A stretch of DNA of 20,363 bases from Calditrichia bacterium. GTDB taxonomy: Bacteria > Calditrichota > Calditrichia > RBG-13-44-9 > J075. Shown here one piece after another: positions 6,782-12,757 of this stretch. Position 1 is the stretch's first letter, and the number at the start of each line of letters is the position of its first letter. The stretch is from assembly GCA_020635015.1 (NCBI GenBank), contig JACKAP010000026.1, positions 1 to 20,363 on the forward strand, given 5' to 3'. The notes beneath the pieces were generated by a model, which was not told the origin of the DNA, did no database searches, and worked only from the letters and a program-made list of their open reading frames with translations. Made by a program: the position numbers and the translations under genes.

Positions 6782-8389
6782 ATGTACCGCATAGAATCGA
6801 AGATCGACACCTCCAGCCAGGAATTCCGTGACAACCGGGCGGCGATGGAAGCAAAAGTTACCGAGCTGAAAGCGCGGGTGCAGGCGGTCAAACAGGGCGG
6901 TCCTCCCCATGCCCACCAGGCCCATGCCTCCCGCAACAAGCTGTTCGTGCGCGAGCGGCTGAAACAGCTGTTTGACCCCGGCAGCCCCTTTCTGGAATTC
7001 TCCCAGCTGGCCGCCTGGGACCTTTATGATAACCAGGCCCCCTCGGCCGGGATGGTGACGGGCGTGGGCGTGGTGCACGGCCGGGAGGTGCTGGTGGTAG
7101 CGCATGATGCCACCGTCAAGGGCGGCACCTACTTTCCGATGACCATCAAGAAACACCTCCGCGCGCAGGAAATTGCGATGCAGAACCGCCTGCCCTGCGT
7201 CTACCTGGTCGATTCCGGGGGCATTTTCCTGCCCTACCAGTCGGAAACCTTTCCCGACCGCGATCACTTCGGGCGGATCTTCTTCAACCAGGCGCGCATG
7301 TCGGCGGAGGGCATTCCCCAGATCTCGGTGGTGCTCGGTTCCAGTACCGCCGGCGGGGCCTATCAGCCGGCGATGAGCGATGAGGTGGTGATCGTGCGCA
7401 AGCAGGGCTACATCTACATCGGCGGCCCTCCGCTGGTCAAGGCGGCCACCGGTGAGGTGGTCACCGACGAAGACCTGGGCGGCGCCGACGTGCACGCGCG
7501 CATCTCCGGGGTGGCCGATCATTACGCCCATAACGAGGAACACGCGTTTGAGATTACCCGCAATATCCTGGAGAATTTGAGCCCGGCAAGCCCCTTCGCC
7601 CTCGCGCGCAGCCAGCCGGAAGCTCCCTATTACGATCCGGCGGAACTGCACGGGGTGATCCCGGCCGACATCCGCAAGCCGTTCGATATCCGCGAGGTCA
7701 TCGCCCGCCTGGTCGACGGCAGCCGCTTCCAGGAGTTCAAGGAGCTCTACGGCCCCACCCTGGTGTGCGGATTTGCCCGAATCATGGGCTACCCGGTGGG
7801 CATTCTGGGCAACAACGGGGTATTGTTCAGCGAGAGCGCCGTCAAAGGAGCACACTTCATCAACCTCTGCACCATCCGGAAAATCCCCCTGATTTTCCTG
7901 CAGAATATCACCGGCTTCATCGTCGGGAAAGAATACGAGCACGGCGGCATCGCCCGCAACGGCGCCAAGCTGGTGCATGCGGTGGCCAATGCCAACGTGC
8001 CCAAATTCACTGTGATTGTTGGCGGCTCCTATGGCGCAGGCAACTACGGGATGTGTGGCCGGGGCTACGATCCCCGGCTGTTGTGGATGTGGCCGAACGG
8101 ACGCATCAGCGTGATGGGCGGCGAGCAAGCCGCTGACGTGCTGGCCACCGTGCGTAAGCGCTCTTTGGAAAAGCAAGGCAAGGAAGTATCCGAGAAAGAG
8201 CTGAAAGCGTTTCGGGAAGAAATTCTGGCTCAGTACGAACACGAGGCCAGCCCGTACTACAGCAGCGCCCGGATCTGGGATGACGGGATCATCGACCCGG
8301 CCGACACCCGCAATGTGCTGGGACTGGGCATCGCCATGTCGCTCAACGCGCCGATCCCGGACCAGAAGTTCGGAGTGTTCAGGATGTGA
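6782..8389 (+). CDS. Acyl-CoA carboxylase carboxyltransferase subunit, methylcrotonyl-CoA carboxylase beta-like
   Basis: The 535-residue protein is a biotin-dependent carboxyltransferase moving CO2 from carboxybiotin to an acyl-CoA. The N-domain has VDSGGIFLPYQSETFPDRDH (143-162) continuing HFGRIFFNQA, the hallmark of methylcrotonyl-CoA carboxylase beta rather than propionyl- or acetyl-CoA carboxylase, and oxyanion-hole glycines in SSTAGGAYQPA (187-197). The C-domain has GNNGVLFSESAVKGAHF (343-359), QNITGFIVG (374-382) and GGSYGAGNYGMCGR (414-427). Length equals that of typical MccB/LiuB. ATG 6782 is preferred because AAAGGA (6769-6774) then has 7-base spacing; an in-frame ATG at 6776 is too close. 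It leads a carboxyltransferase, biotin carboxylase, carrier cluster. The role would be leucine breakdown, but no other leucine genes are present, so substrate remains inferred. Confidence 0.93.
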   Translation: MYRIESKIDTSSQEFRDNRAAMEAKVTELKARVQAVKQGGPPHAHQAHASRNKLFVRERLKQLFDPGSPFLEFSQLAAWDLYDNQAPSAGMVTGVGVVHGREVLVVAHDATVKGGTYFPMTIKKHLRAQEIAMQNRLPCVYLVDSGGIFLPYQSETFPDRDHFGRIFFNQARMSAEGIPQISVVLGSSTAGGAYQPAMSDEVVIVRKQGYIYIGGPPLVKAATGEVVTDEDLGGADVHARISGVADHYAHNEEHAFEITRNILENLSPASPFALARSQPEAPYYDPAELHGVIPADIRKPFDIREVIARLVDGSRFQEFKELYGPTLVCGFARIMGYPVGILGNNGVLFSESAVKGAHFINLCTIRKIPLIFLQNITGFIVGKEYEHGGIARNGAKLVHAVANANVPKFTVIVGGSYGAGNYGMCGRGYDPRLLWMWPNGRISVMGGEQAADVLATVRKRSLEKQGKEVSEKELKAFREEILAQYEHEASPYYSSARIWDDGIIDPADTRNVLGLGIAMSLNAPIPDQKFGVFRM

Positions 8390-8403
8390 TGTGCTGGATG
8401 CTG

Positions 8404-8597
8404 GATGCTGGATACTGGTTCCACGCTCCGCGTGAAACCCCGACGGCGACGCTTCGCGTCGGAGAAGGCGGGGCGTGCGCAACCGCCCCTGATTTACTCG
8501 CTGGACGCTTCGTAAATCTGTCCCCGCCTTGGAAAGGCGGGGAATAAATAGTGCACAAATTTTATTCTAAGAATGTTTTTATCCAGTATCCAGCATC
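8404..8597. repeat. 15-bp inverted repeat bracketing hairpins between carboxylase genes
   Basis: GATGCTGGATACTGG (8404-8418) and CCAGTATCCAGCATC (8583-8597) are perfect reverse complements enclosing 164 bases. The left end also has tandem GCTGGAT units from 8392. Inside are a small GGCGACGC/GCGTCGG hairpin (around 8441-8461), an ATTTAC/GTAAAT pairing and the strong hairpin at 8521-8543. The layout suggests a non-autonomous palindromic element inserted between the carboxyltransferase and biotin carboxylase genes. The gap 8390-8661 contains no separate gene. Confidence 0.65.
8521..8543. repeat. GC-rich hairpin with 10-bp stem
   Basis: TCCCCGCCTT (8521-8530) pairs perfectly with AAGGCGGGGA (8534-8543) around a GGA loop. 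It is stable enough to form in RNA on either strand. The downstream sequence ATAAATAG lacks a T-run, so it is not a classical terminator; it might attenuate readthrough or protect mRNA ends inside the carboxylase operon. Confidence 0.65.
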
Positions 8598-8661
8598 ACT
8601 GCAGCAAACTTCAACAACAGTAATTTGTGCAAAAATTTCATCAACCCAACCCAGGAGCCCC

Positions 8662-10167
8662 ATGCCTTCCATCAAAAAAGTGCTGATTGCCAATCGCGGC
8701 GAAATTGCGGTGCGGGTGATACGCGCCTGCCGGGAGTTGGGCATCACCACCGTGGCGGTCTATTCCGAGGTCGATCAAAAAGCCCTCCATGTGCTGGAGG
8801 CGGACGAAGCGGCGGCAATTGGTGCTGCAGCTCCGGCAGAGAGTTATCTTAATATTGAGAAGATCATTGCTGCGGCACAGGAACGGCAGTGTGACGCGAT
8901 CCATCCCGGGTACGGATTCCTGTCCGAGAATGCCGGCTTCGCCCGCCGCTGCCGCGAAGCGGGGATCATTTTCATCGGCCCCACCCCGGAAGCGATGGCG
9001 CTGGTAGGGGATAAATTGACCGCCCGCAAGACCATGCGGGAAGCGGGGGTGCCGGTGACGCCGGGCGTCGCCCTGCATACCCATGACCAGGATGAGATTG
9101 CCAAACTGGCGGAGTCGATCGGCTACCCGGTGATGATCAAGGCCAGCGCCGGCGGAGGCGGCAAAGGCATGCGCATCGTGCGGCAGGTAGCCGATTTGCA
9201 ATCGGCGATCGAAGCCGGGCAGCGGGAAGCGCTCTCGGCGTTCGGCAACGACACGGTCTACATGGAAAAATACCTGGAAAATCCCCGCCATGTGGAATTT
9301 CAGGTGCTGGCCGACCAGCACGGCAACATCGTTCATCTCTTCGAAAGGGAATGCTCCATCCAGCGGCGGCACCAGAAGATTATCGAGGAAACTCCCTCGC
9401 CGGCGCTGAATGCGGCATTGCGGGACGAGATGGGCGCCACCGCCTGCCGGGTGATGGAGGCGGTCGACTATACCAATGCCGGCACGGTGGAATTTCTGCT
9501 CGACCAGGAAAAGAATTACTACTTCCTGGAAGTCAACGCCCGCATCCAGGTGGAGCATCCGATTACCGAGCTGGTGACCGGGGTGGACCTGGTCAAACAG
9601 CAGATCCGCATAGCCGAAGGGCAACCGCTGGGCATTCGCCAGGAGGACCTGCGCCAGCAGGGACACGCCCTGGAATGCCGCATCTATGCGGAAGATCCGG
9701 AAAACAGCTTTTTTCCCTCTCTCGGCAAATTGAACTTCGTCAAAATCCCGCAAGGACCGGGGATTCGCTGCGATTCCGGCATTTATAGCGGGATGGAAGT
9801 GACCATGTTTTACGATCCGATCCTGGCCAAGCTGGTGGTATGGGCGGAGAATCGCCCGGATGCCATCCGCAAAATGTGCACCGCGTTGAGTGATTACGTG
9901 ATCCTGGGGATCAAAACCCCGATTCCGTTTTTGAGCGACCTGCTCCAGCACCCGGAGTTTGTCGCCGGTCATCTGCATACCGGGTTTATCGATGCCTACT
10001 TCCGCGACTGGAAGCCGGCAGACGGCGCCGTGCTGCGCGAGATTGCCCTGATTGCCGCCGCCTATGCCGCCGGGCAAAAACAGCGCGACGTGCCCCATTC
10101 CGGCGGCCCATCGGTGGCGCCGAGTCCCTGGCAGACGGTCGGAGAATGGGAGATTTTGTCCGGGTAA
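8662..10167 (+). CDS. Biotin carboxylase subunit of acyl-CoA carboxylase
   Basis: The 501-residue protein carboxylates biotin using ATP and bicarbonate. The N-terminal Rossmann-like domain begins KKVLIANRGEIAVRVIRACR. The ATP-grasp domain has K160 (VMIK), the glycine loop GGGGKGM (164-170), E277, E290, N292 and R294 in FLEVNARIQVEHPITE; A293 replaces the Thr found in E. coli AccC. The C-domain runs to about 445. It exceeds AccC (about 450) by some 50 residues, ending SPWQTVGEWEILSG, which resembles the start of the BT linker of fused MCC/PCC alpha subunits. ATG 8662 has AGGAG at 8653-8657; an in-frame upstream ATG at 8551 would translate repeat DNA and is rejected. It serves the adjacent carboxyltransferase and carrier. 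Confidence 0.93.
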   Translation: MPSIKKVLIANRGEIAVRVIRACRELGITTVAVYSEVDQKALHVLEADEAAAIGAAAPAESYLNIEKIIAAAQERQCDAIHPGYGFLSENAGFARRCREAGIIFIGPTPEAMALVGDKLTARKTMREAGVPVTPGVALHTHDQDEIAKLAESIGYPVMIKASAGGGGKGMRIVRQVADLQSAIEAGQREALSAFGNDTVYMEKYLENPRHVEFQVLADQHGNIVHLFERECSIQRRHQKIIEETPSPALNAALRDEMGATACRVMEAVDYTNAGTVEFLLDQEKNYYFLEVNARIQVEHPITELVTGVDLVKQQIRIAEGQPLGIRQEDLRQQGHALECRIYAEDPENSFFPSLGKLNFVKIPQGPGIRCDSGIYSGMEVTMFYDPILAKLVVWAENRPDAIRKMCTALSDYVILGIKTPIPFLSDLLQHPEFVAGHLHTGFIDAYFRDWKPADGAVLREIALIAAAYAAGQKQRDVPHSGGPSVAPSPWQTVGEWEILSG

Positions 10168-10168
10168 A

Positions 10169-10242
10169 CCGTAGGGTAGGGTCGCGACCTCCGTAGGGTA
10201 GGGTCGCGACCTCCGTAGGGTAGGGTCGCGACCCTACCCTAC
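10169..10242 (+). repeat. 22-bp tandem repeat (three units) ending in a 28-bp palindrome
   Basis: Units start at 10169, 10191 and 10213, each reading CCGTAGGGTAGGG then TCGCGACCT. The first two are identical; the third changes its last base and continues as ACCCTACCCTAC, so 10215-10242 becomes a perfect 28-base palindrome followed by A7. Each unit also carries the 10-base palindrome GGTCGCGACC. The + strand has six GGG runs, giving possible G-quadruplex potential. It begins 2 bases after the biotin carboxylase stop. Confidence 0.9.
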
Positions 10243-10268
10243 AAAAAAACTTTTTAAAATATTCGCAA

Positions 10269-10296
10269 TTGACGATCCTGATCACATTAACATAAT
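10269..10296 (+). promoter_or_regulatory. Candidate sigma70-like promoter before the biotin carrier gene
   Basis: TTGACG (10269-10274) and CATAAT (10291-10296) are separated by 16 bases and each match the E. coli consensus at 5 of 6 positions. They lie about 49 bases before the carrier ATG, just after the tandem repeat. If the organism's housekeeping sigma recognises such boxes, the carrier and the envelope genes after it could be transcribed independently of biotin carboxylase. Bacteroidota-type promoters differ, so this is tentative. Confidence 0.4.
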
Positions 10297-10344
10297 CAGC
10301 GATTAATAGATTCTTAAACTGACGATATAGCGCAAGGCGGAAAA

Positions 10345-10872
10345 ATGACGATGGTACGCTTTGATCACGACGGAGACAATTACCAGGTAAGTTTGAAAAA
10401 AGAGGCCGAAAACATTTTCTCAGCCCAAATCGATGACGCTGCGCTACAAATTGCTATTGATGCGATCGATAGCCATACCCTTTCCATCAACTGGGACCAT
10501 ATTCGCCATACAGTTTATGTCGCAACCGACGATAATACCATCTACGTTCACCTGGCCGGAATGCAATATGCTTTCAAGAAAACAGAAACAGGGCATTCCC
10601 GCCACCGCCATGGAGGAGATGGAGGGGCGCACGCTGCCGATGAGATCACCGCGCCGATGCCCGGCAAGATCCTGAAGGTCTTTGTTCAGGAAGGGCAGAG
10701 CGTCGCCCGCAACGAGCGCCTGTTTATCGTAGAGGCGATGAAGATGGAAAATGAAGTAAAAGCGCCCCGCGAAGGGGTGGTCAAGCAGATTAATTTTCAG
10801 GAGAACGACCTGGTCTCCGTCGGCGAGCCGGTGGTGGAACTGGAACCGCCCGCCGAAGCAACGGATATATAA
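10345..10872 (+). CDS. Biotin carboxyl carrier protein with BT-like N-terminal region
   Basis: The 175-residue protein carries the mobile biotin between the biotin carboxylase and carboxyltransferase encoded upstream. The C-terminal biotinyl domain (about 100-168) has ITAPMPGKILKVFVQEGQSV and the biotinylation motif EAMKMEN, with the modified lysine at K133. Residues 1-80 are strand-rich (MVRFDHDGDNYQVSL, HTVYVATDDNTIYVHLAG) and resemble the beta-barrel part of the BT domain of fused MCC/PCC alpha subunits. A His/Gly-rich linker (84-96) joins the parts. Together with the preceding gene it looks like an alpha subunit divided at the BT region, an arrangement also seen in Bacteroidota. AAGG (10334-10337) supports the start. 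Its TAA stop overlaps the next gene's AAGGAG. Confidence 0.92.
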   Translation: MTMVRFDHDGDNYQVSLKKEAENIFSAQIDDAALQIAIDAIDSHTLSINWDHIRHTVYVATDDNTIYVHLAGMQYAFKKTETGHSRHRHGGDGGAHAADEITAPMPGKILKVFVQEGQSVARNERLFIVEAMKMENEVKAPREGVVKQINFQENDLVSVGEPVVELEPPAEATDI

Positions 10873-10881
10873 GGAGTTTTT

Positions 10882-12057
10882 ATGAAGCTTCGCAGTGTAA
10901 TGCTTAGTTTATGGTTGCTAATGATACTGCTGTTGCCGTCGTTCGGCCAGGTTCAAGTGAATTTGAGCCTGATTAACCCCAGCGCACAGATCTTTCCGGT
11001 AGGCGATCTGAATTTTATCAATTCCCCGAATGCGCCGACTTATTTTACGGTCGACCTGCGGAATACTGCCAGCCAGGAATTTACCATCTATCTCCTGCTG
11101 CGCATCACCCTGGAGCGCGACGGCGTGCTGGAGGAGATCGCCCAGGGACAGACCAATTCGTTCCTGCTCCCGGCCAACTCTCAATATCTCTTCACCAGCC
11201 AGCAGTTCAGCACCGGCACGGCGGTTATTCCGGAAACCGGAGAACAGATCGAGATGTCCTTCGATCAGGGCAATATTAACCTGGACCGGATTGAAGGCCT
11301 GGAGGATGACATCCTGGCCACCGGCGCGGCCCCGGCTGGTATCTACCGCTTTTTGTTGAGTGCCATCAATAGCGACGGGAGCGACTTTCCCGATCAGCAG
11401 GAAGATCATACCCTGATCATTACCAACCCGACCACGGTCGAGCCGCTGATTCCCGGGCGGCCGGTCTCGGAATCGACGCTGCTGGATGTCGGCACCATCT
11501 TCCCCTACTTCCAATGGTATTCCGATGTCAACCCGGCTTATGCCGACTACGATGTCTACATCTACGAAAAGTATCCGGAAGATATCACCGTGCAGGATGT
11601 GCTGAGCCACCCCCCGGTGCTGCAGTTGGAAGATGCCACCCAGAATTTTTTCCAATATCCGGCATCGAGCGGAGATGCGGCGCTGCTGCCCGGGCAGGTG
11701 GTCGGGCCGATCCGCCCCCTGGAAGTAGGTAAAACCTACTACTGGCAGGTGAAATCGCTGGTGGAAACCGGCACCGGGCAGGTGGCGCTGGAGAGTGACA
11801 TCTTCCGTTTCAAAGTGCTGGACCTGACCCAATCGACGAATTACGCTTCCCAAATCCTGGCCTTCCTGCGGCAGATTCTCGGGCCTGAGAATGAAGGGGT
11901 ATTGCAGAACTTGCAAGAACAAGGCTTCGAGCCCAATGGAGAGATCCGTCTCCAGGGAAGGACCGTGGAAATCAATGAACTGCTGCTGTTGCTCAGCCGG
12001 ATTCTCCAGGGCGAATTAACCGTAGAAAGCGCCAAGACCTTCGACGTTTCAAATTAA
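10882..12057 (+). CDS. Secreted Ig/Fn3-like protein of unknown function
   Basis: I do not recognise a named family. The 391-residue protein has a clear signal peptide (about 1-23, ending LLLPSFGQ). A beta-rich domain spans about 24-180 (YFTVDLRNTASQEFTIYLLL). A fibronectin-III-like region spans about 200-313 with FQWYSDVNPAYADYDVYIYE and TYYWQVKSL. The tail (about 320-391) is helical and Leu-rich (YASQILAFLRQILG, INELLLLLSRILQG). It probably acts in the periplasm or on the outer membrane. Start 10882 follows AAGGAG (10871-10876) at 5 bases, and the gene begins 9 bases after the carrier stop. The FecR gene follows 10 bases downstream, so it is most likely the first dedicated gene of the envelope-sensing operon. 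Confidence 0.8.
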   Translation: MKLRSVMLSLWLLMILLLPSFGQVQVNLSLINPSAQIFPVGDLNFINSPNAPTYFTVDLRNTASQEFTIYLLLRITLERDGVLEEIAQGQTNSFLLPANSQYLFTSQQFSTGTAVIPETGEQIEMSFDQGNINLDRIEGLEDDILATGAAPAGIYRFLLSAINSDGSDFPDQQEDHTLIITNPTTVEPLIPGRPVSESTLLDVGTIFPYFQWYSDVNPAYADYDVYIYEKYPEDITVQDVLSHPPVLQLEDATQNFFQYPASSGDAALLPGQVVGPIRPLEVGKTYYWQVKSLVETGTGQVALESDIFRFKVLDLTQSTNYASQILAFLRQILGPENEGVLQNLQEQGFEPNGEIRLQGRTVEINELLLLLSRILQGELTVESAKTFDVSN

Positions 12058-12067
12058 GGATGCTTAC

Positions 12068-12754
12068 ATGAAAACAATTCGATTTAACATATTGTTGTTG
12101 CTCCTGTTCGGCTGGCTGAACGGTATGTTTGCCGAAGAGAATGTTGCGGTGGTGATCAAACTGGAAGGCGAAGTGCGCATCAGCCCGGCCAATTCCATCA
12201 AAAGCGAAGCCGTCAAAAAAGGGCGCATTCTGCAGCATGGCGATAAGCTGGAGACCGGCGCCGGGGGATATTGCGCCATCAAATTTCTGGACGATAAAAG
12301 CCTCCTGCGCATCAAAGAAAAATCATCCTGCATCATCGAAGGAAAGCGCAAGGGAAATGCAATCGAAAAAAATATCTTTACCGAATTCGGCACCTTCTTC
12401 TTCAGCCTGTTCAAACAGAAAGAGCAGTTTGATGTTACCACTCCCACCTCGGTCGCTTCGGTAAAAGGCACCAAGTTCTGGGTAGTGCAGTTGAGCCAGT
12501 CCGGGGTGAGCCGTTTCGTCTGCACCGAAGGGGCCATCGAGATCAAAAACAAGGCCGGCAAAGTGCTGGCTCGCCGGGGACAAACCGCCACGGTGGAATC
12601 CCGCTCCCGCGCCCCGCAGGTGCGGCTGACTCGCGAGGGAGATATCCCCTCCGATGATGACAGCAACGGTATTCTCCAGGAACTGGACTTCGGGTTTACC
12701 AACGGCGCCGGCCAGGAGAAGGTGCTGAGAATCCAACTTAAAAAGCAGGACTGA
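12068..12754 (+). CDS. Periplasmic FecR-domain protein
   Basis: The 228-residue protein has a signal peptide (about 1-22, ending GMFA) and then a FecR domain (about 30-175): a lead-in VVIKLEGEVRISP, GDKLETGAGGYCAIKFLDDK, the diagnostic TPTSVASVKGTKFWV, and CTEGAIEIKNKAGKVLARRG. Classical FecR is an inner-membrane anti-sigma factor relaying TonB-receptor signals to an ECF sigma. This one has no cytoplasmic anti-sigma part and no other membrane helix, and no sigma gene is nearby, so it belongs to the free periplasmic FecR group. Its acidic C-terminal region (208-228) is unassigned. It lies 10 bases after the Fn3-like gene, with AAGGA overlapping that stop, and 3 bases before the beta-barrel gene, indicating one operon. 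Confidence 0.87.
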   Translation: MKTIRFNILLLLLFGWLNGMFAEENVAVVIKLEGEVRISPANSIKSEAVKKGRILQHGDKLETGAGGYCAIKFLDDKSLLRIKEKSSCIIEGKRKGNAIEKNIFTEFGTFFFSLFKQKEQFDVTTPTSVASVKGTKFWVVQLSQSGVSRFVCTEGAIEIKNKAGKVLARRGQTATVESRSRAPQVRLTREGDIPSDDDSNGILQELDFGFTNGAGQEKVLRIQLKKQD

Positions 12755-12757
12755 TCC

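Noticed and set aside
6767..8482. 571-residue open frame on the minus strand opposite the carboxyltransferase
   Set aside because: Long antisense frames arise from GC-rich codon use; the translation is His/Gly/Ala-rich with no recognisable domain, while the plus strand encodes an unmistakable carboxyltransferase.
8551..8661. N-terminal extension of biotin carboxylase from an upstream in-frame ATG
   Set aside because: It translates palindromic repeat DNA, has no ribosome site, and the family N-terminus KKVLIANRGE begins just after ATG 8662, which has AGGAG.
8641..10098. 485-residue open frame on the minus strand opposite biotin carboxylase
   Set aside because: It is the mirror of a highly conserved ATP-grasp gene and its translation shows no family motif or ribosome site.
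10169..10242. CRISPR array
   Set aside because: The three units are directly adjacent with no unique spacers, so it is a simple tandem repeat.
10918..11922. 334-residue antisense frame opposite the Fn3-like gene
   Set aside because: The sense gene has a signal peptide, good ribosome site and operon spacing; the antisense one has none of these.
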